Below are positions 16,861 to 25,677 of a DNA stretch of 64,000 bases, piece by piece (position 1 is the first letter of the stretch; every line of letters starts with the position of its first letter). The notes under the pieces are model-generated. The model saw nothing but the letters and a program-made list of their open reading frames with translations. It did no database searches and had not been told where the DNA came from. This stretch comes from DASUPK01 sp963695675 (GTDB lineage: Bacteria > Actinomycetota > Thermoleophilia > Solirubrobacterales > 70-9). The DNA is taken from assembly GCA_963695675.1 (NCBI GenBank), contig CAVOGY010000003.1, forward strand, positions 144,567 to 208,566, read 5' to 3'. Made by a program: the position numbers and the translations under genes.

Positions 16861-17805
16861 ATGACGCCGATGGATCGGGCACAATGCCGCGACGTGAATC
16901 GGCGGGGAGGACTCTTCATCGCGCTCATTGGCGTCGCCGCCGCGCTGGCAATTCCTGTCGCCTCGGCGAGCGCGGCCACGGGGCCGCCGACCCTCAACCT
17001 GAACGGGCCCAAGAGCCCGGGGCTGCTCGACAAGGTGTCGGCGGTCGGCCAGCTGCCGGGGGCGGTGCCGAGCGACCAGGTGACGGTCACCGTCCAGGCC
17101 AGCGGCCGTACCGTGGAGAAGAAGCAGATCGGTGTCGGTGCCGACGGGAAGTTCTCCTTCCCGTTCGTGATCGACTCGTGCTGCAACTACGAGGTGACCG
17201 CCACCAGCGGCGGGAAGAACTCATCGGCAGAGCGCTTCTCGGTGAGCGTGCCGAAGCACCTCGGCAAGGGGCCGGTGACGCGCCTCTACAACCAGTCCCT
17301 GGTCGACGCGGGCTACTACCTCGGCCCACACGTAAGCGGCCACCTCACGCTCGGATCGCGGCTTGCCACCCTCGCCTTCCGCAAGGTCAACAAGATGGCG
17401 AGGAACTACAGCTACAAGCCGGTGATCTTCCGCAAGCTGCTGATGGGCCGCGGCGACTTCCGGCCGCGCTACCACGCGGGCCATCACGTCGAGGTCGACA
17501 TCTCGCGGCAGGTGATGGCGCTGGTCGACGGCGACAACGTCGTCGCGACCTTCCACGTCTCGACCGGGAAGCCGTCGACCCCGACCGTTCGCGGGACCTA
17601 CCACTTCTACTCGAAGACCCCCGGGTACAACTCCCACGGGATGTACTACTCCGTCTACTTCATCCGGGGATACGCCACGCACGGCTACAACCCCGTGCCC
17701 ACGCACGAGGCCGCCAGCCACGGCTGCGTCAGGAACCCGATCCCGTTCTCGGTCTACATCTACAACTGGATCCATCTCGGCGATGCGATCCACGTCTACA
17801 ACTAG
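16861..17805 (+). CDS. Secreted L,D-transpeptidase (YkuD domain)
   Basis: Forms 3-3 peptidoglycan cross-links or attaches proteins to the wall. About 314 residues: signal peptide (LFIALIGVAAALAIPVASASA), a bacterial Ig-like region (about 45-130), a middle segment, then the YkuD domain with HVEVDISRQVMALVD and the catalytic stretch ATHGYNPVPTHEAASHGC followed by VRN. The Cys and both His are intact. Start is uncertain: ATG 16861, ATG 16870 or GTG 16894 are all in frame and the last sits closest to the signal peptide. It follows the exporter by 65 bp on the same strand. Confidence 0.9.
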   Translation: MTPMDRAQCRDVNRRGGLFIALIGVAAALAIPVASASAATGPPTLNLNGPKSPGLLDKVSAVGQLPGAVPSDQVTVTVQASGRTVEKKQIGVGADGKFSFPFVIDSCCNYEVTATSGGKNSSAERFSVSVPKHLGKGPVTRLYNQSLVDAGYYLGPHVSGHLTLGSRLATLAFRKVNKMARNYSYKPVIFRKLLMGRGDFRPRYHAGHHVEVDISRQVMALVDGDNVVATFHVSTGKPSTPTVRGTYHFYSKTPGYNSHGMYYSVYFIRGYATHGYNPVPTHEAASHGCVRNPIPFSVYIYNWIHLGDAIHVYN

Positions 17806-17869
17806 CGCCGGACCCAGCACGTAAATCTCGCCGCGATGAGGCTGGGGAGCGGCCTGGTGGCCGCTTAGG

Positions 17870-18448
17870 ATGCGCCGGATGCCGGCTGACGCCGAAGGCG
17901 CCCGCGACACGCTGCTCGCCGAGTTGCGGGAGCACGCCCTGGTGATCGGCGAGGTGACGCTCTCGAGCGGTCGGACGGCGCAGTACTACGTCGACGCCAA
18001 ACGGGCGCTTCTGCGCCCGCGCGCGTTCCGGGCGGCGGGCGAGCTGATCGCCGCCGAGGCCGGCGAGCGCGGCGCTACCGCCGTCGGGGGCATGACGATG
18101 GGGGCCGACCCGCTCGCCTGCGCCGCGATCGGCTCGGATGGCGGCGACGGGCTGGTGGCCTTCTTCGTTCGCAAGGAGCGAAAGCCGCACGGCCTGCAGC
18201 GCTGGATCGAGGGACCGGAGCTCTCCGCCGGCACCCGTTGCCTGGTGGTCGAAGACGTCGTCACCACCGGGGGATCAACCGTGGGCGCGATCGAGCGGAT
18301 CAAGGAGGAGGGACTCGAGGTCGCGGGGGTGACCGCGGTGGTGGATCGGCTCGCGGGCGGAGCGGAGGCGATCGAGAAGGCGGCCGGCGCGCCCTACCGC
18401 CCGCTGCTCACGATCGACGACCTCTACCCGAACAGGCCGGACAAATGA
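17870..18448 (+). CDS. pyrE: Orotate phosphoribosyltransferase
   Basis: Converts orotate and PRPP to OMP in pyrimidine synthesis. 192 residues, a normal length. Motifs: TLSSGRTAQYYVDAK for orotate binding, FFVRKERKPHG for the catalytic loop and the PRPP motif CLVVEDVVTTGGST. No other pyr gene is nearby. An alternative ATG lies nine bases downstream. The stop codon merges with copy 2 of the palindromic element. Confidence 0.94.
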   Translation: MRRMPADAEGARDTLLAELREHALVIGEVTLSSGRTAQYYVDAKRALLRPRAFRAAGELIAAEAGERGATAVGGMTMGADPLACAAIGSDGGDGLVAFFVRKERKPHGLQRWIEGPELSAGTRCLVVEDVVTTGGSTVGAIERIKEEGLEVAGVTAVVDRLAGGAEAIEKAAGAPYRPLLTIDDLYPNRPDK

Positions 18449-18473
18449 GAGGGTGCGCGACCGCGCAATCCGG
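18445..18473. repeat. Palindromic element, copy 2 (after pyrE stop)
   Basis: ATGAGAGGGTGC then a short loop and GCGCAATCCGG. It matches copy 1 in the outer bases and the bulged stem but has a shorter loop. It fills the 32-bp space between the convergent stops of pyrE and the next gene, so it may be a two-way terminator here. Confidence 0.45.
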
Positions 18474-18480
18474 CTAGTGG

Positions 18481-18984
18481 TTATTCACCGATCAGGATCT
18501 GCGGCTCGACCCCACCCTCGATCGCCGGCCCGGCTGTGATCGTGTAGGTGCCCGGCTCGGTGATCTGCACCGTGCCGACCAAGGCGCGGCTCCAGCCACT
18601 GCCTGTGTCGACCGAGGAGCCCATTCCCCGGAATCCGGGGCCCTTGATCTCGAGCCGCTCGCCCGATGCCCCCTTGACCTCGACCTGGAGGGCGGCCGGG
18701 ACGTAGAAGTCGATCGGGCCATCGCCGCCGCCTGCGGCTTTGTAGGCCTCCTGGTACGAGATCTTCACCCTGCCTGCGGGCACGGTGATCTCGGTCTCGC
18801 CGGGGATCGGGAAGGAGCCGTAGTCGTCGGCCGTGGCACGTCCCTTGAAGACCCGGTAGAGGACATAGGCGTCGAACGCCAGGAACGCGATCACGCCGAT
18901 CACGATCAGGGCAGCGACCACTCGCACGAGCATATGCCCGGCCGCCCCGCGAGACAACGCGAATTGCGAGGATGCCCCGCTCAT
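18481..18984 (-). CDS. Membrane-anchored protein of unknown function
   Basis: 167 residues. A membrane segment lies at about 20-42 (MLVRVVAALIVIGVIAFLAF), followed by an outer beta-rich domain with GRVKISYQEAY and a QITEPGTYTI strand, suggesting a small jelly-roll or Ig-like fold. No family recognised. Its ATG (18984) overlaps the divergent ATG of the next gene (18983); a second Met at 18933 just before the membrane segment is a likely alternative start and would leave room for promoters. Confidence 0.6.
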   Translation of the reverse strand: MSGASSQFALSRGAAGHMLVRVVAALIVIGVIAFLAFDAYVLYRVFKGRATADDYGSFPIPGETEITVPAGRVKISYQEAYKAAGGGDGPIDFYVPAALQVEVKGASGERLEIKGPGFRGMGSSVDTGSGWSRALVGTVQITEPGTYTITAGPAIEGGVEPQILIGE

Positions 18985-20777
18985 GCTCGATGTCAGGGTG
19001 CGTGACAGCGCCGATCAAAGAGCGCACGCAAGCGCGACCCCCGTGAGACCCGTTGGGGTCGATCGCCGCGAGGTGGTGCTCGCGGCGCTGGGCTCCTGCC
19101 TGCTCGCGGTCGTGATGACCTGGCCGCTGCTGATCCACCTCGGGAGCGTGGTGCCGCGCGACATCGGTGATCCGCTCGCCGAGGCCTGGCAGCCGGCGTG
19201 GGGCGGGCACGCCCTGCTCCACCAGCCGCTTCACTTCTTCGACGCCAACCGCTTCTGGCCGCTCAAGGACTCCCTCGCCTTCGGCGACGCCCTGATCGGC
19301 TACGCGCCGACGGGCATCATCGGCAGCGGGCCGCACGCTGCGATGGTCCGCTACGACCTGCTCTTCATCTTCGCCTACGCGCTGGCGTTCTTCGGCGCCT
19401 ATCTGCTCGCGCGCGAGATCGGCCTGAGCCCTGCCGGAGCCGCGATCGCGGGTGCGGCATTCGCCTTCGCGCCCTACAGGCTCGAACAGGACGGCCATCT
19501 GCAGGTGATCTCGAGCGGCGGGATCCCGCTGGCGATCGCGTTCGCGGTGCGCGGGATCCGGCTGAAGCGGCCGTGGTGGCTGTTCTGGGCCTGGGTGGTG
19601 GCGGCCTGGCAGGTCTCGATCGGCTGGGTGCTCGGCCTGCCGTTCGCCTACGGGCTCGCCGGTGCTGTTGCGATCGGGGTGGTGGCCTGGCTGGTCCAGG
19701 GCAGGCCACCACTCCCGCGGCGGGTGATCGTCGCCGGGGCGGCGGGCGCCGTTGTCTTCATCGCAATCTGCCTACTGGATTGCGCACCCATATCTCTACA
19801 TCGCGGACAACTTCCCGGCCGCGAAGCGGAGCCCCCACGAGGTCGCCGCCTTCTCCGGGCCGCTCAAGGTCCTTCTCACCGCACCAGAGGAGAACTTCGT
19901 CTGGGGCGCGGCTACGGCCGGCATTCGCGACCACCTCACCACCTGGCAGGAGAAGACGCTCTTCCCGGGCGCGGTGATCCTGATCCTGGCGCTCATCGGC
20001 CTGTGGTCGAGCAGCCTCAGCCGGCGCTGGCGGATCGGGCTGGGGATCGCGGCTGTGGCGCTCATCGTGCTCGAGCTCGGCTTCCGCGAGGAGGGTGGGC
20101 TGCTCTGGCCCTACCGGATCCTCTACGACGCGCTGCCCGGCTGGGACGCGATCCGCACTCCGGGGCGCCTGGCGACCTTCTCGTCGCTGCCGCTCGCCCT
20201 CCTGGCCGCCGCCGGCGGTGAGGCCTTGCTGCGCTGGGCCCGCCGCAGCCGGCTTCCCGCCTGGTCTCCCGCAGCCGTGGCGGGCCTGCTGGTCTTGGCG
20301 ATCGTCACCGAGGGCCGCAGCCTGCCGTTCGATCCATTCGACAACCAGGCGATGCCAGAGGTTCCGCCGGCCCAGGCCTCCCCAACGGCGATTCCGACAC
20401 CCCAGCTGCACCTGCCGGCGCTCACGGCGAAGCAGAACCGCGCCTACCAGCTGGCGTCCAGCGACGGGTTCCCCGACATCGTCAACGGCCGCGCCAGCAC
20501 CAATCCCACCGTGGTGCTGAATCTGGTCCGCGACATGGCGAACTTCCCCGACGCTGCGACCGTCCGCGAGCTGCAGGAGTACGGCGTGCGGACGGTGGTC
20601 CTCCACCTCGGCCTCACCCTGGGCACGCCGCAGGCGGGCGTGGCCCGCAAGTCGATCAAGGGGCTGCCGCTGACCGCCTGCCGGCTGCCCGGCCTGGTGG
20701 TCTACGAGGTCGGCTCGTCGAACGCGAGCCCGGGGCCGAGCGCCGGCTCGCGCGCCGGCGCCTGCGACTTCGGCTGA
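18983..20777 (+). CDS. Large polytopic membrane protein (GT-C-like), one frame break
   Basis: About 595 residues once the two halves are joined. The N-terminal half has about seven membrane helices and an early outer-loop RDIGDPLAEAWQ motif (D-P-L acidic loop like that of GT-C mannosyltransferases). The C-terminal half shows more helices, GWDAIRTPGRLA, and an outer domain with EYGVRTVVLHLG. The frame moves by +1 near 19765-19785. The extreme N-terminus (VRDSADQRAHASATPV) overlaps a possible degenerate palindromic element and may be untranslated, so a GTG near 19042 is an alternative start. Likely a glycan-lipid transferase; substrate unknown. The 3' end overlaps the next gene antisense by 76 bp. 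Confidence 0.7.
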
Positions 20778-22516
20778 GTGCGGCCCTCGCGCACCCGGAG
20801 GGCGGTCAGAGTCAGCAGCGAGAGCAGGACGCCCGCCGCGATCAGCCAAAGGGCGGACGAGTTCCCGCGGTTGAGGAAGCTGATCTCGGACTTGGCCAGC
20901 GAGGGGGCGATCGCCGCGACGCAGGCCCAGCCGATCACCGCGGGCACGGCCAGGCGGTAGTCGGCAAAGAGAGTGGCCGGTGTCGCTCGGACGGCGAGGA
21001 CGATGGCGATCGCCACAGCGGCGAGGAAGGGCGCGAGCGCAAGCCAGGCGTTGGTTACGCCGAGGGCGGTGAGGACGGTGTGCTCGAGCCTGCCCTGGAC
21101 GAGCCAGTCGGCCCAGGTGCCGACACCCTGCTTGCCGAGCAGCGGATAGGTGAGGGTGCCGGCCAGCATGAAGACCGCCGAGGGGATAGCGAGGCCCAGG
21201 GTGAGCGCGGGCAGGCGCCGGTAGGCGAAGGCCAGCCCGATCGCGAGGAAGGGCAGCGCCGGGATCAGGAAGCGCGGGCCCGGCGTGCCGCCGCCGAATG
21301 GCAGCCAGTAGCCGGAGTTGTAGATGAAGTAGACGGCGACGATCGCGAGGATGGTGTTGGCCTCGGCGCGGTGGCGGCGACGCATCAGAAAGACCCCGAC
21401 CACCGCCATGACCATGATCGGTGTGAGCACCAGCAGCCCGCGACCCGCGAAGAGCAGGTCGGTGGCGCTGTCGAAGCGGGGGGCGGTGATGCCGAAGAAG
21501 CCGTGGCTGTTGAGGCCGAGCGTGTCGTGCCCGCTGGCGCCGGGGAAGGCGACGGCGTCGCCATAGGCCAGCTTGAGCGGGTTGCCGAAGGCCCACAGAT
21601 TGAAGGCGAGCATCGGGGCGGCTCCGAGGACGGCGCCGCCGGCGTAGGCCGCGGCGCGGCGGAGCATGATGCGAGGACGCGCCCCAGCGCGACCCGTTTT
21701 ATGCGGGCGGGCGAGGGCATAGGCGATCAGCACGACGCCGACCAGCCCGGTCTGGAACTCGAAGGTGACCGCGAGGCCGGCCAGCAGCCCGGCGCCGAAC
21801 ACCATCGACCGGCGCATGGGGCCGTCCCGCTCCTTCATCAGGACGCAGAACGCGGCGAAGGCGAGGGCGGCGGAGATCACGTGCGAGAAGAACTCCGCGG
21901 CGAAGGTCATCACGACCGTCGCCAGGCCGAGGGTGATCGCGGCGGCGGTCCCGTAGCCGGGCACGAACCTGTCCCCGGCCCAGCGCACGCCCAGCAGGAG
22001 CAGCACTCCCGGTATCACCGCCGCGATCAGCGTGAGCGCCCAGACGATCGGCGTTTCGCCCTCGACTCTGGCCTGGACGCGCATGCCGCGCTCGACGTCG
22101 TAGCCGTAGTTCTCGAGCGGCACGACGCTGTCGGGATGCCATTTCGGATGTGCGGTTCGCCGCTCGTTCTCGACGGCGGCGCGGGCGAGCTTCTGCCCGC
22201 CGACGGCGTCGATCGCCAGGTAGAAGGGGGTCGTGAGCGCGGCCACGCCCGGGCTCTTCACCGAGTAGAAGTGCCCATCCACCCAGGCCTTGTCGTTGGT
22301 CTCCCAGTGCCACGGGTCGATCTGCGCCTGGCCGTCGGCGAAGGCGCGAACCTGGCCGAAGTGGGCGACCTGCGCCCAGCCGATCTGGTGCATGACCATG
22401 CCCCAGGCGAAGCCGAGCGTGACCACGGCGGCGACGCCGGGGCGCGAGCGGATTGATGCGAGGGTGCTCCGCAAGGAGCAACCCGTTTTGTGAAGTGTCT
22501 GTCGCAGGCGCCTCAT
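20702..22516 (-). CDS. Large polytopic membrane protein, probable glycosyltransferase-like
   Basis: About 604 residues with some ten to twelve membrane helices. An outer loop after the first helix contains WVDGHFYSVKSPG and the family-like PGPRFLIPALPFLA appears later, both seen in actinobacterial GT39/GT-C-like proteins. Start chosen at ATG 22516, which overlaps the methyltransferase stop (ATGA). Two copies of the palindromic element lie inside the coding region, both starting with the same HKTG peptide (N-terminal tail and a cytoplasmic loop). Operon order GT2, methyltransferase, this gene suggests assembly of a polyprenyl-linked glycan. Confidence 0.75.
   Translation of the reverse strand: MRRLRQTLHKTGCSLRSTLASIRSRPGVAAVVTLGFAWGMVMHQIGWAQVAHFGQVRAFADGQAQIDPWHWETNDKAWVDGHFYSVKSPGVAALTTPFYLAIDAVGGQKLARAAVENERRTAHPKWHPDSVVPLENYGYDVERGMRVQARVEGETPIVWALTLIAAVIPGVLLLLGVRWAGDRFVPGYGTAAAITLGLATVVMTFAAEFFSHVISAALAFAAFCVLMKERDGPMRRSMVFGAGLLAGLAVTFEFQTGLVGVVLIAYALARPHKTGRAGARPRIMLRRAAAYAGGAVLGAAPMLAFNLWAFGNPLKLAYGDAVAFPGASGHDTLGLNSHGFFGITAPRFDSATDLLFAGRGLLVLTPIMVMAVVGVFLMRRRHRAEANTILAIVAVYFIYNSGYWLPFGGGTPGPRFLIPALPFLAIGLAFAYRRLPALTLGLAIPSAVFMLAGTLTYPLLGKQGVGTWADWLVQGRLEHTVLTALGVTNAWLALAPFLAAVAIAIVLAVRATPATLFADYRLAVPAVIGWACVAAIAPSLAKSEISFLNRGNSSALWLIAAGVLLSLLTLTALRVREGRTQPKSQAPAREPALGPGLAFDEPTS
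21666..21703. repeat. Palindromic element, copy 3 (inside coding region)
   Basis: GATGCGAGG and ACCCGTTTTATG flank a stem CGCG / CGCG. The outer bases match copy 4 (GATGCGAGG and ACCCGTTTTGTG), while the stem differs. It is read in the membrane-protein frame as HKTGRAGARPRIM, in a loop between membrane helices. Confidence 0.5.
22452..22490. repeat. Palindromic element, copy 4 (inside coding region)
   Basis: GATGCGAGGGTGCTCC, loop GCAA, then GGAGCAACCCGTTTT. The stem base pairs differ from copy 1 but remain complementary, with the same bulged A. It encodes HKTGCSLRSTLASI at residues about 8-21 of the membrane protein, before its first helix. Confidence 0.55.
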
Positions 22517-23139
22517 GAGGGCGGCGATTGTACGCGGCAGAGCGCCATCGTCCACGGGATCGGGCTGCGCACATCGACTACCTCGAAACGACTCTCGAGA
22601 AACCGCAAGAAGCCTCGCTTCGACCAGTGATTGAGGTGCCCGGGAGTGTTGCCGAGCGCGCCGACGTACGTGAGCCGGGCCAGGTTGAGCGCGCGCCAGA
22701 GCGGCTCACGGGGGACGCTCGCGATCAGCCACGGCCGGGCGAGCCGAGCGAGCACTTCGAGGGCGCGGTCCGGGTCTGAGAGATGCTCGAGGACCTCGCA
22801 GCAGACCACGAGCTCGGCGGCATGGCGGGCGGGGTCGAGCTCCTCGACCGCGCTCACCTCGAACTCGATCTCGACGCCGGCGGCCCGGGCCCGCTGCCGT
22901 GCCTCCTCGAGCACCGCCGGAAACGCGTCACTGCCGCGTACGCGGAGCCCGTTGCGGGCCAGCCTGATCGCGAGCTCGCCCTCGCCGCAACCCACCTCAT
23001 GAGCCTCGTTGACGCCGGAGCGCTCGACCAGCTCGTCGAGGTTCGACATGAACCCGGCGACCAGGCGACGGGCGACCGGGTTGGACGTCCCGTACTTGTC
23101 GTAGACGTTCCCGCCCGCCTCGGCGGTGGCGACGCTCAC
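22513..23139 (-). CDS. Class I SAM-dependent methyltransferase
   Basis: 208 residues. SAM-binding motif I is HEVGCGEGELAI, with VRGSDAFP as the acidic loop and VVCCEVLEHLSDP as motif II/post-II. This is the Methyltransf_11/25 group often found next to glycan genes. GTG start overlaps the stop of the upstream GT2 gene (GTGA), and its own stop overlaps the membrane-protein start. Substrate could be the lipid-linked sugar made by the neighbours. Confidence 0.88.
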   Translation of the reverse strand: MSVATAEAGGNVYDKYGTSNPVARRLVAGFMSNLDELVERSGVNEAHEVGCGEGELAIRLARNGLRVRGSDAFPAVLEEARQRARAAGVEIEFEVSAVEELDPARHAAELVVCCEVLEHLSDPDRALEVLARLARPWLIASVPREPLWRALNLARLTYVGALGNTPGHLNHWSKRGFLRFLESRFEVVDVRSPIPWTMALCRVQSPPS

Positions 23140-24161
23140 CGGGCGATCGACGTCTCGATCGTCTCGACGGTGATCTCGCGCGCGGGACCGAGCCGCTCGT
23201 AGTTGGTGGGCTCGACCCCGGCCTCGAGCTCCAGCCGCCTGACCCGCTCGTAGACGCGCTGGGCGATCGCCCGCTGGCCGGCGAGGGCGTCGCCGATGAT
23301 GCCGAGGGCGAACATCTGGACCGCCGCCAGCATCAGGACCGCGCCGAGGATCAGCGACTGGATGTGACCGCTGCGATCGCCGTTCAGGATCCAGTCGAGC
23401 AGGAAGGGCGACCACGCCGCCAGCGCGAGCGCGCCGAACAGCAGGGCGAGAATCATGAACACGCGCAGCGGCTCATACAGCGTGTACGCGCGGAAGACCG
23501 CGAAGGCGTTGCGCCGGACGTAGGACGAGGTCGAGCCCACCAGGCGCGACTCGCGGTCGGTCGGGTTGGTGGAGACCGCGACGTCCTCGAGCGCGACCGA
23601 CATCTTGCCCGCCTGGATCAGGCTCTCGAGCGTGTACGTGTAGCGGGAGACCACGATCAGCTGGAGGGCGGCCTCGCGGTTGTAGGCGCGGAACCCGGAT
23701 GTCGTGTCGAGCACGTCGGTGCCGGACGCGCGGCGGACGACCCAGCTGCCGAGGCGCTGGAGCAGCTTCTTGGTCGGCGAGAAGTGCTCGACGGTCTGGA
23801 CCTGGCGATCCCCGACCACCATGTCGGCCCGGCCGGCCAGGATCGGCTCGACCAGCCGGGGGATGTCCTCGGAGCGGTACTGGTTGTCGGCGTCGGTGTT
23901 GACGATCACGTCGGCGCCGAGCTTGAGCGCCGCGTCGAGCCCGGCCTGGAACGCGATCGCGAGTCCCTTGTTGGTGGTCAGGCGGACCAGGTGGTCGACG
24001 CCGTGCCGACGGGCGGTCTCGACGGTTGCGTCGGTCGAGCCGTCGTCGACCACCAGCCACTCCACCTCGTCGAATCCGGCGACCTCGCGCGGCAGCTCGG
24101 AGAGCAGACGCGGAAGCGACTCCTCCTCGTTCAGGCAGGGAACCTGGATGATCAGCTTCAT
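23136..24161 (-). CDS. GT2 glycosyltransferase, dolichyl-phosphate mannose/glucose synthase-like with two membrane helices
   Basis: 341 residues. GT-A fold: IQVPCLNEEESLP, WLVVDDGSTD, nucleotide/metal motif NTDADNQY (DXD type), and RAYNREAALQL. Two to three C-terminal membrane helices (about 235-300) anchor it, as in DPMS/GtrB enzymes that load a sugar onto polyprenyl phosphate. Start at the ATG of MKLIIQVPC; a longer frame upstream runs antisense to the hydrolase. It opens the three-gene minus-strand operon. Confidence 0.93.
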   Translation of the reverse strand: MKLIIQVPCLNEEESLPRLLSELPREVAGFDEVEWLVVDDGSTDATVETARRHGVDHLVRLTTNKGLAIAFQAGLDAALKLGADVIVNTDADNQYRSEDIPRLVEPILAGRADMVVGDRQVQTVEHFSPTKKLLQRLGSWVVRRASGTDVLDTTSGFRAYNREAALQLIVVSRYTYTLESLIQAGKMSVALEDVAVSTNPTDRESRLVGSTSSYVRRNAFAVFRAYTLYEPLRVFMILALLFGALALAAWSPFLLDWILNGDRSGHIQSLILGAVLMLAAVQMFALGIIGDALAGQRAIAQRVYERVRRLELEAGVEPTNYERLGPAREITVETIETSIAR

Positions 24162-24221
24162 CCAGGTGATCGTAAGGTCTTGCGCCGGATCGGAGGCAAC
24201 CCCGCTCATAGACTCGCCATC

Positions 24222-25003
24222 ATGGAGCGGCGAATGCGCGCCACGACCATGCGGGGCGCAGACCTCGATGTCGAGAGGATCGGCGAGGGGCCGCCGATCC
24301 TCTTCGTCCACGGCGACGTCGTCGGAGCCGCCGTCACCTGGCGAAAACAGCGCCCGCTCGCCGAGCGCTGGCGCCTGATCCTGCCGAACCGGCCCGGGTT
24401 CGGAGGTAGCCCACCCCTGGAGCGAGGTGACTTCGAGGTCGAGGCGCCCATGTTCGCGGAGCTGCTCGGCGAGGGGGCACATCTGGTCGGCCATTCCTAT
24501 GGCGCGGTGATCGCGCTGCTCGCCGCCGCGGCCCGGCCCGAGGCGGTCCGCTCGCTGACCGTGTCGGAGCCCGGGGCGCTCCGCCTCGCCGAAGGAACGC
24601 CGGTCGTCGACACCATGATCGCCAACGGGAAACGCCTCTACGCCGACCCGGGCGCGATTCCGACCGAGACCTTCCTGCGCCTCTTCCGCGTCGGCGCCGG
24701 CTCCTCGCACGCCACGCCCAGCCAGCTCCCGGAGGAGCTGGTGCGGGGGGTCGAGCTGCTGAAGAGAGAGCGACCGTCCTGGGAGGCGGAGATCCCGCTC
24801 GACCGGCTGGCGTCCGCGGGCTTCCCGGTGCTGGTCGATCTCCGGCGGTCACTCGCCCGCCTTCGACGCGGTGTGCGACGCGCTCGCCGCCGCCCTCTCC
24901 GCCGAGCGGGCCGTGATCCCGGGCGCGGGCACACGGTCCCCTCAACGGGCGCGCCCTACAACAAGCGGCTCGAGGCCTTCCTCGCGCGGCGGAAGCTCCT
25001 TGA
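24222..25003 (+). CDS. Alpha/beta hydrolase, frame breaks near 24.84 and 24.92 kb
   Basis: About 255 residues. The oxyanion strand ILFVHGDVVG, cap region and nucleophile elbow LVGHSYGAVIAL are clear. After GFPVLV the sequence continues in another frame as SGGHSPAFDAVCDALAAAL, then returns to the first frame with GHTVPSTGAPYN, which carries the catalytic His. Two compensating one-base errors explain this. The exact C-terminus is unclear; an in-frame-after-shift TGA at 25001 is the likely stop. Substrate unknown. Confidence 0.7.
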
Positions 25004-25010
25004 AGCCGCG

Positions 25011-25157
25011 TCATTCCGACTGCTGGCGCCGCAACAGGCGATATGTGATCACCGCGGTCATGGTGCCTGCGATCAGCGCCGCCCCGATGGCGCGAGGCGC
25101 GCCGGGCCGGTCGCCGCTGACACGGTCCGCAGTGACGCGGGTGAGGAACTCACGCAT
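25011..25157 (-). CDS. Small single-helix membrane protein (48 aa)
   Basis: A short open frame: MREFLTRVTADRV, a Gly/Pro stretch, then hydrophobic AIGAALIAGTMTAVITYRLL and RRQQSE at the end. AGGTGG stands four bases before the ATG. It is convergent with the hydrolase gene. Length, helix and ribosome site support it, but there is no homology evidence. Confidence 0.4.
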   Translation of the reverse strand: MREFLTRVTADRVSGDRPGAPRAIGAALIAGTMTAVITYRLLRRQQSE

Positions 25158-25343
25158 AAGTCCACCTGAGCTTCCAGCCGTAATCGCGATCGCTTATCCG
25201 TCCTCCTTGACCACTGTTGTCTGGGTACCCGGGTACTCGACCCAGAAACGGGCTTTCGCTCATGCGGCTATTAGCCATGACGGAAGACGGGTATGGCACA
25301 CCCTGCCCGTCTTTGCGGGCCTACGCTACGAAGGGAGTAGACG

Positions 25344-25523
25344 ATGCGGAGCAAGGGACGCGACAAGGCCGGCGGCACGCTCGACAAGGTGCGCGGCCGG
25401 ATCAGGGAGGCCGGCGGTGCGCTGACCGGCAGCGACCGCAGCAGGGCCAAGGGACAAGCCCGCCAGGGCAAGGGCGAGGCGCGCAAGAGGCGCGGCCACC
25501 TGCGGGACCTGTTCAAGAGGTGA
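25344..25523 (+). CDS. CsbD-like stress protein (59 aa)
   Basis: Starts MRSKGRDKAGGTLDKVRGR and contains REAGGALTGSDRSRAKGQA and QGKGEARK, the Lys/Gly/Ala repeat pattern of the CsbD family (general stress proteins controlled by alternative sigma factors). An AAGGGAGTAG ribosome site precedes the ATG closely. It stands at the head of the Ser/Arg-rich locus on the same strand, 154 bp before the SRPBCC gene. Confidence 0.75.
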   Translation: MRSKGRDKAGGTLDKVRGRIREAGGALTGSDRSRAKGQARQGKGEARKRRGHLRDLFKR

Positions 25524-25677
25524 CTGCCACGTCCCGTTTCGCCGCGGCCTTGCCTCGGCAACGCGATCGAGCGCCGGTGCAATCCCGATTGCGCGTGACG
25601 CGCGCCGGGACGCTCCAGTTTGGCAATCTCGGCGCCGGGTAACCCCCGACAGACCTCAAGGAAGCAAGGAAGGACAG

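Noticed and set aside
22981..23010. Extra palindromic element copy (GCAACCCACCTCATGAG)
   Set aside because: It shares only one short arm with the element, has no matching stem and is conserved methyltransferase coding sequence (HEVGCGEG).
24178..24215. Element-like GGCAACCCCGCTCAT between the GT2 and hydrolase starts
   Set aside because: No complementary arm within 40 bases, so not counted as a copy.
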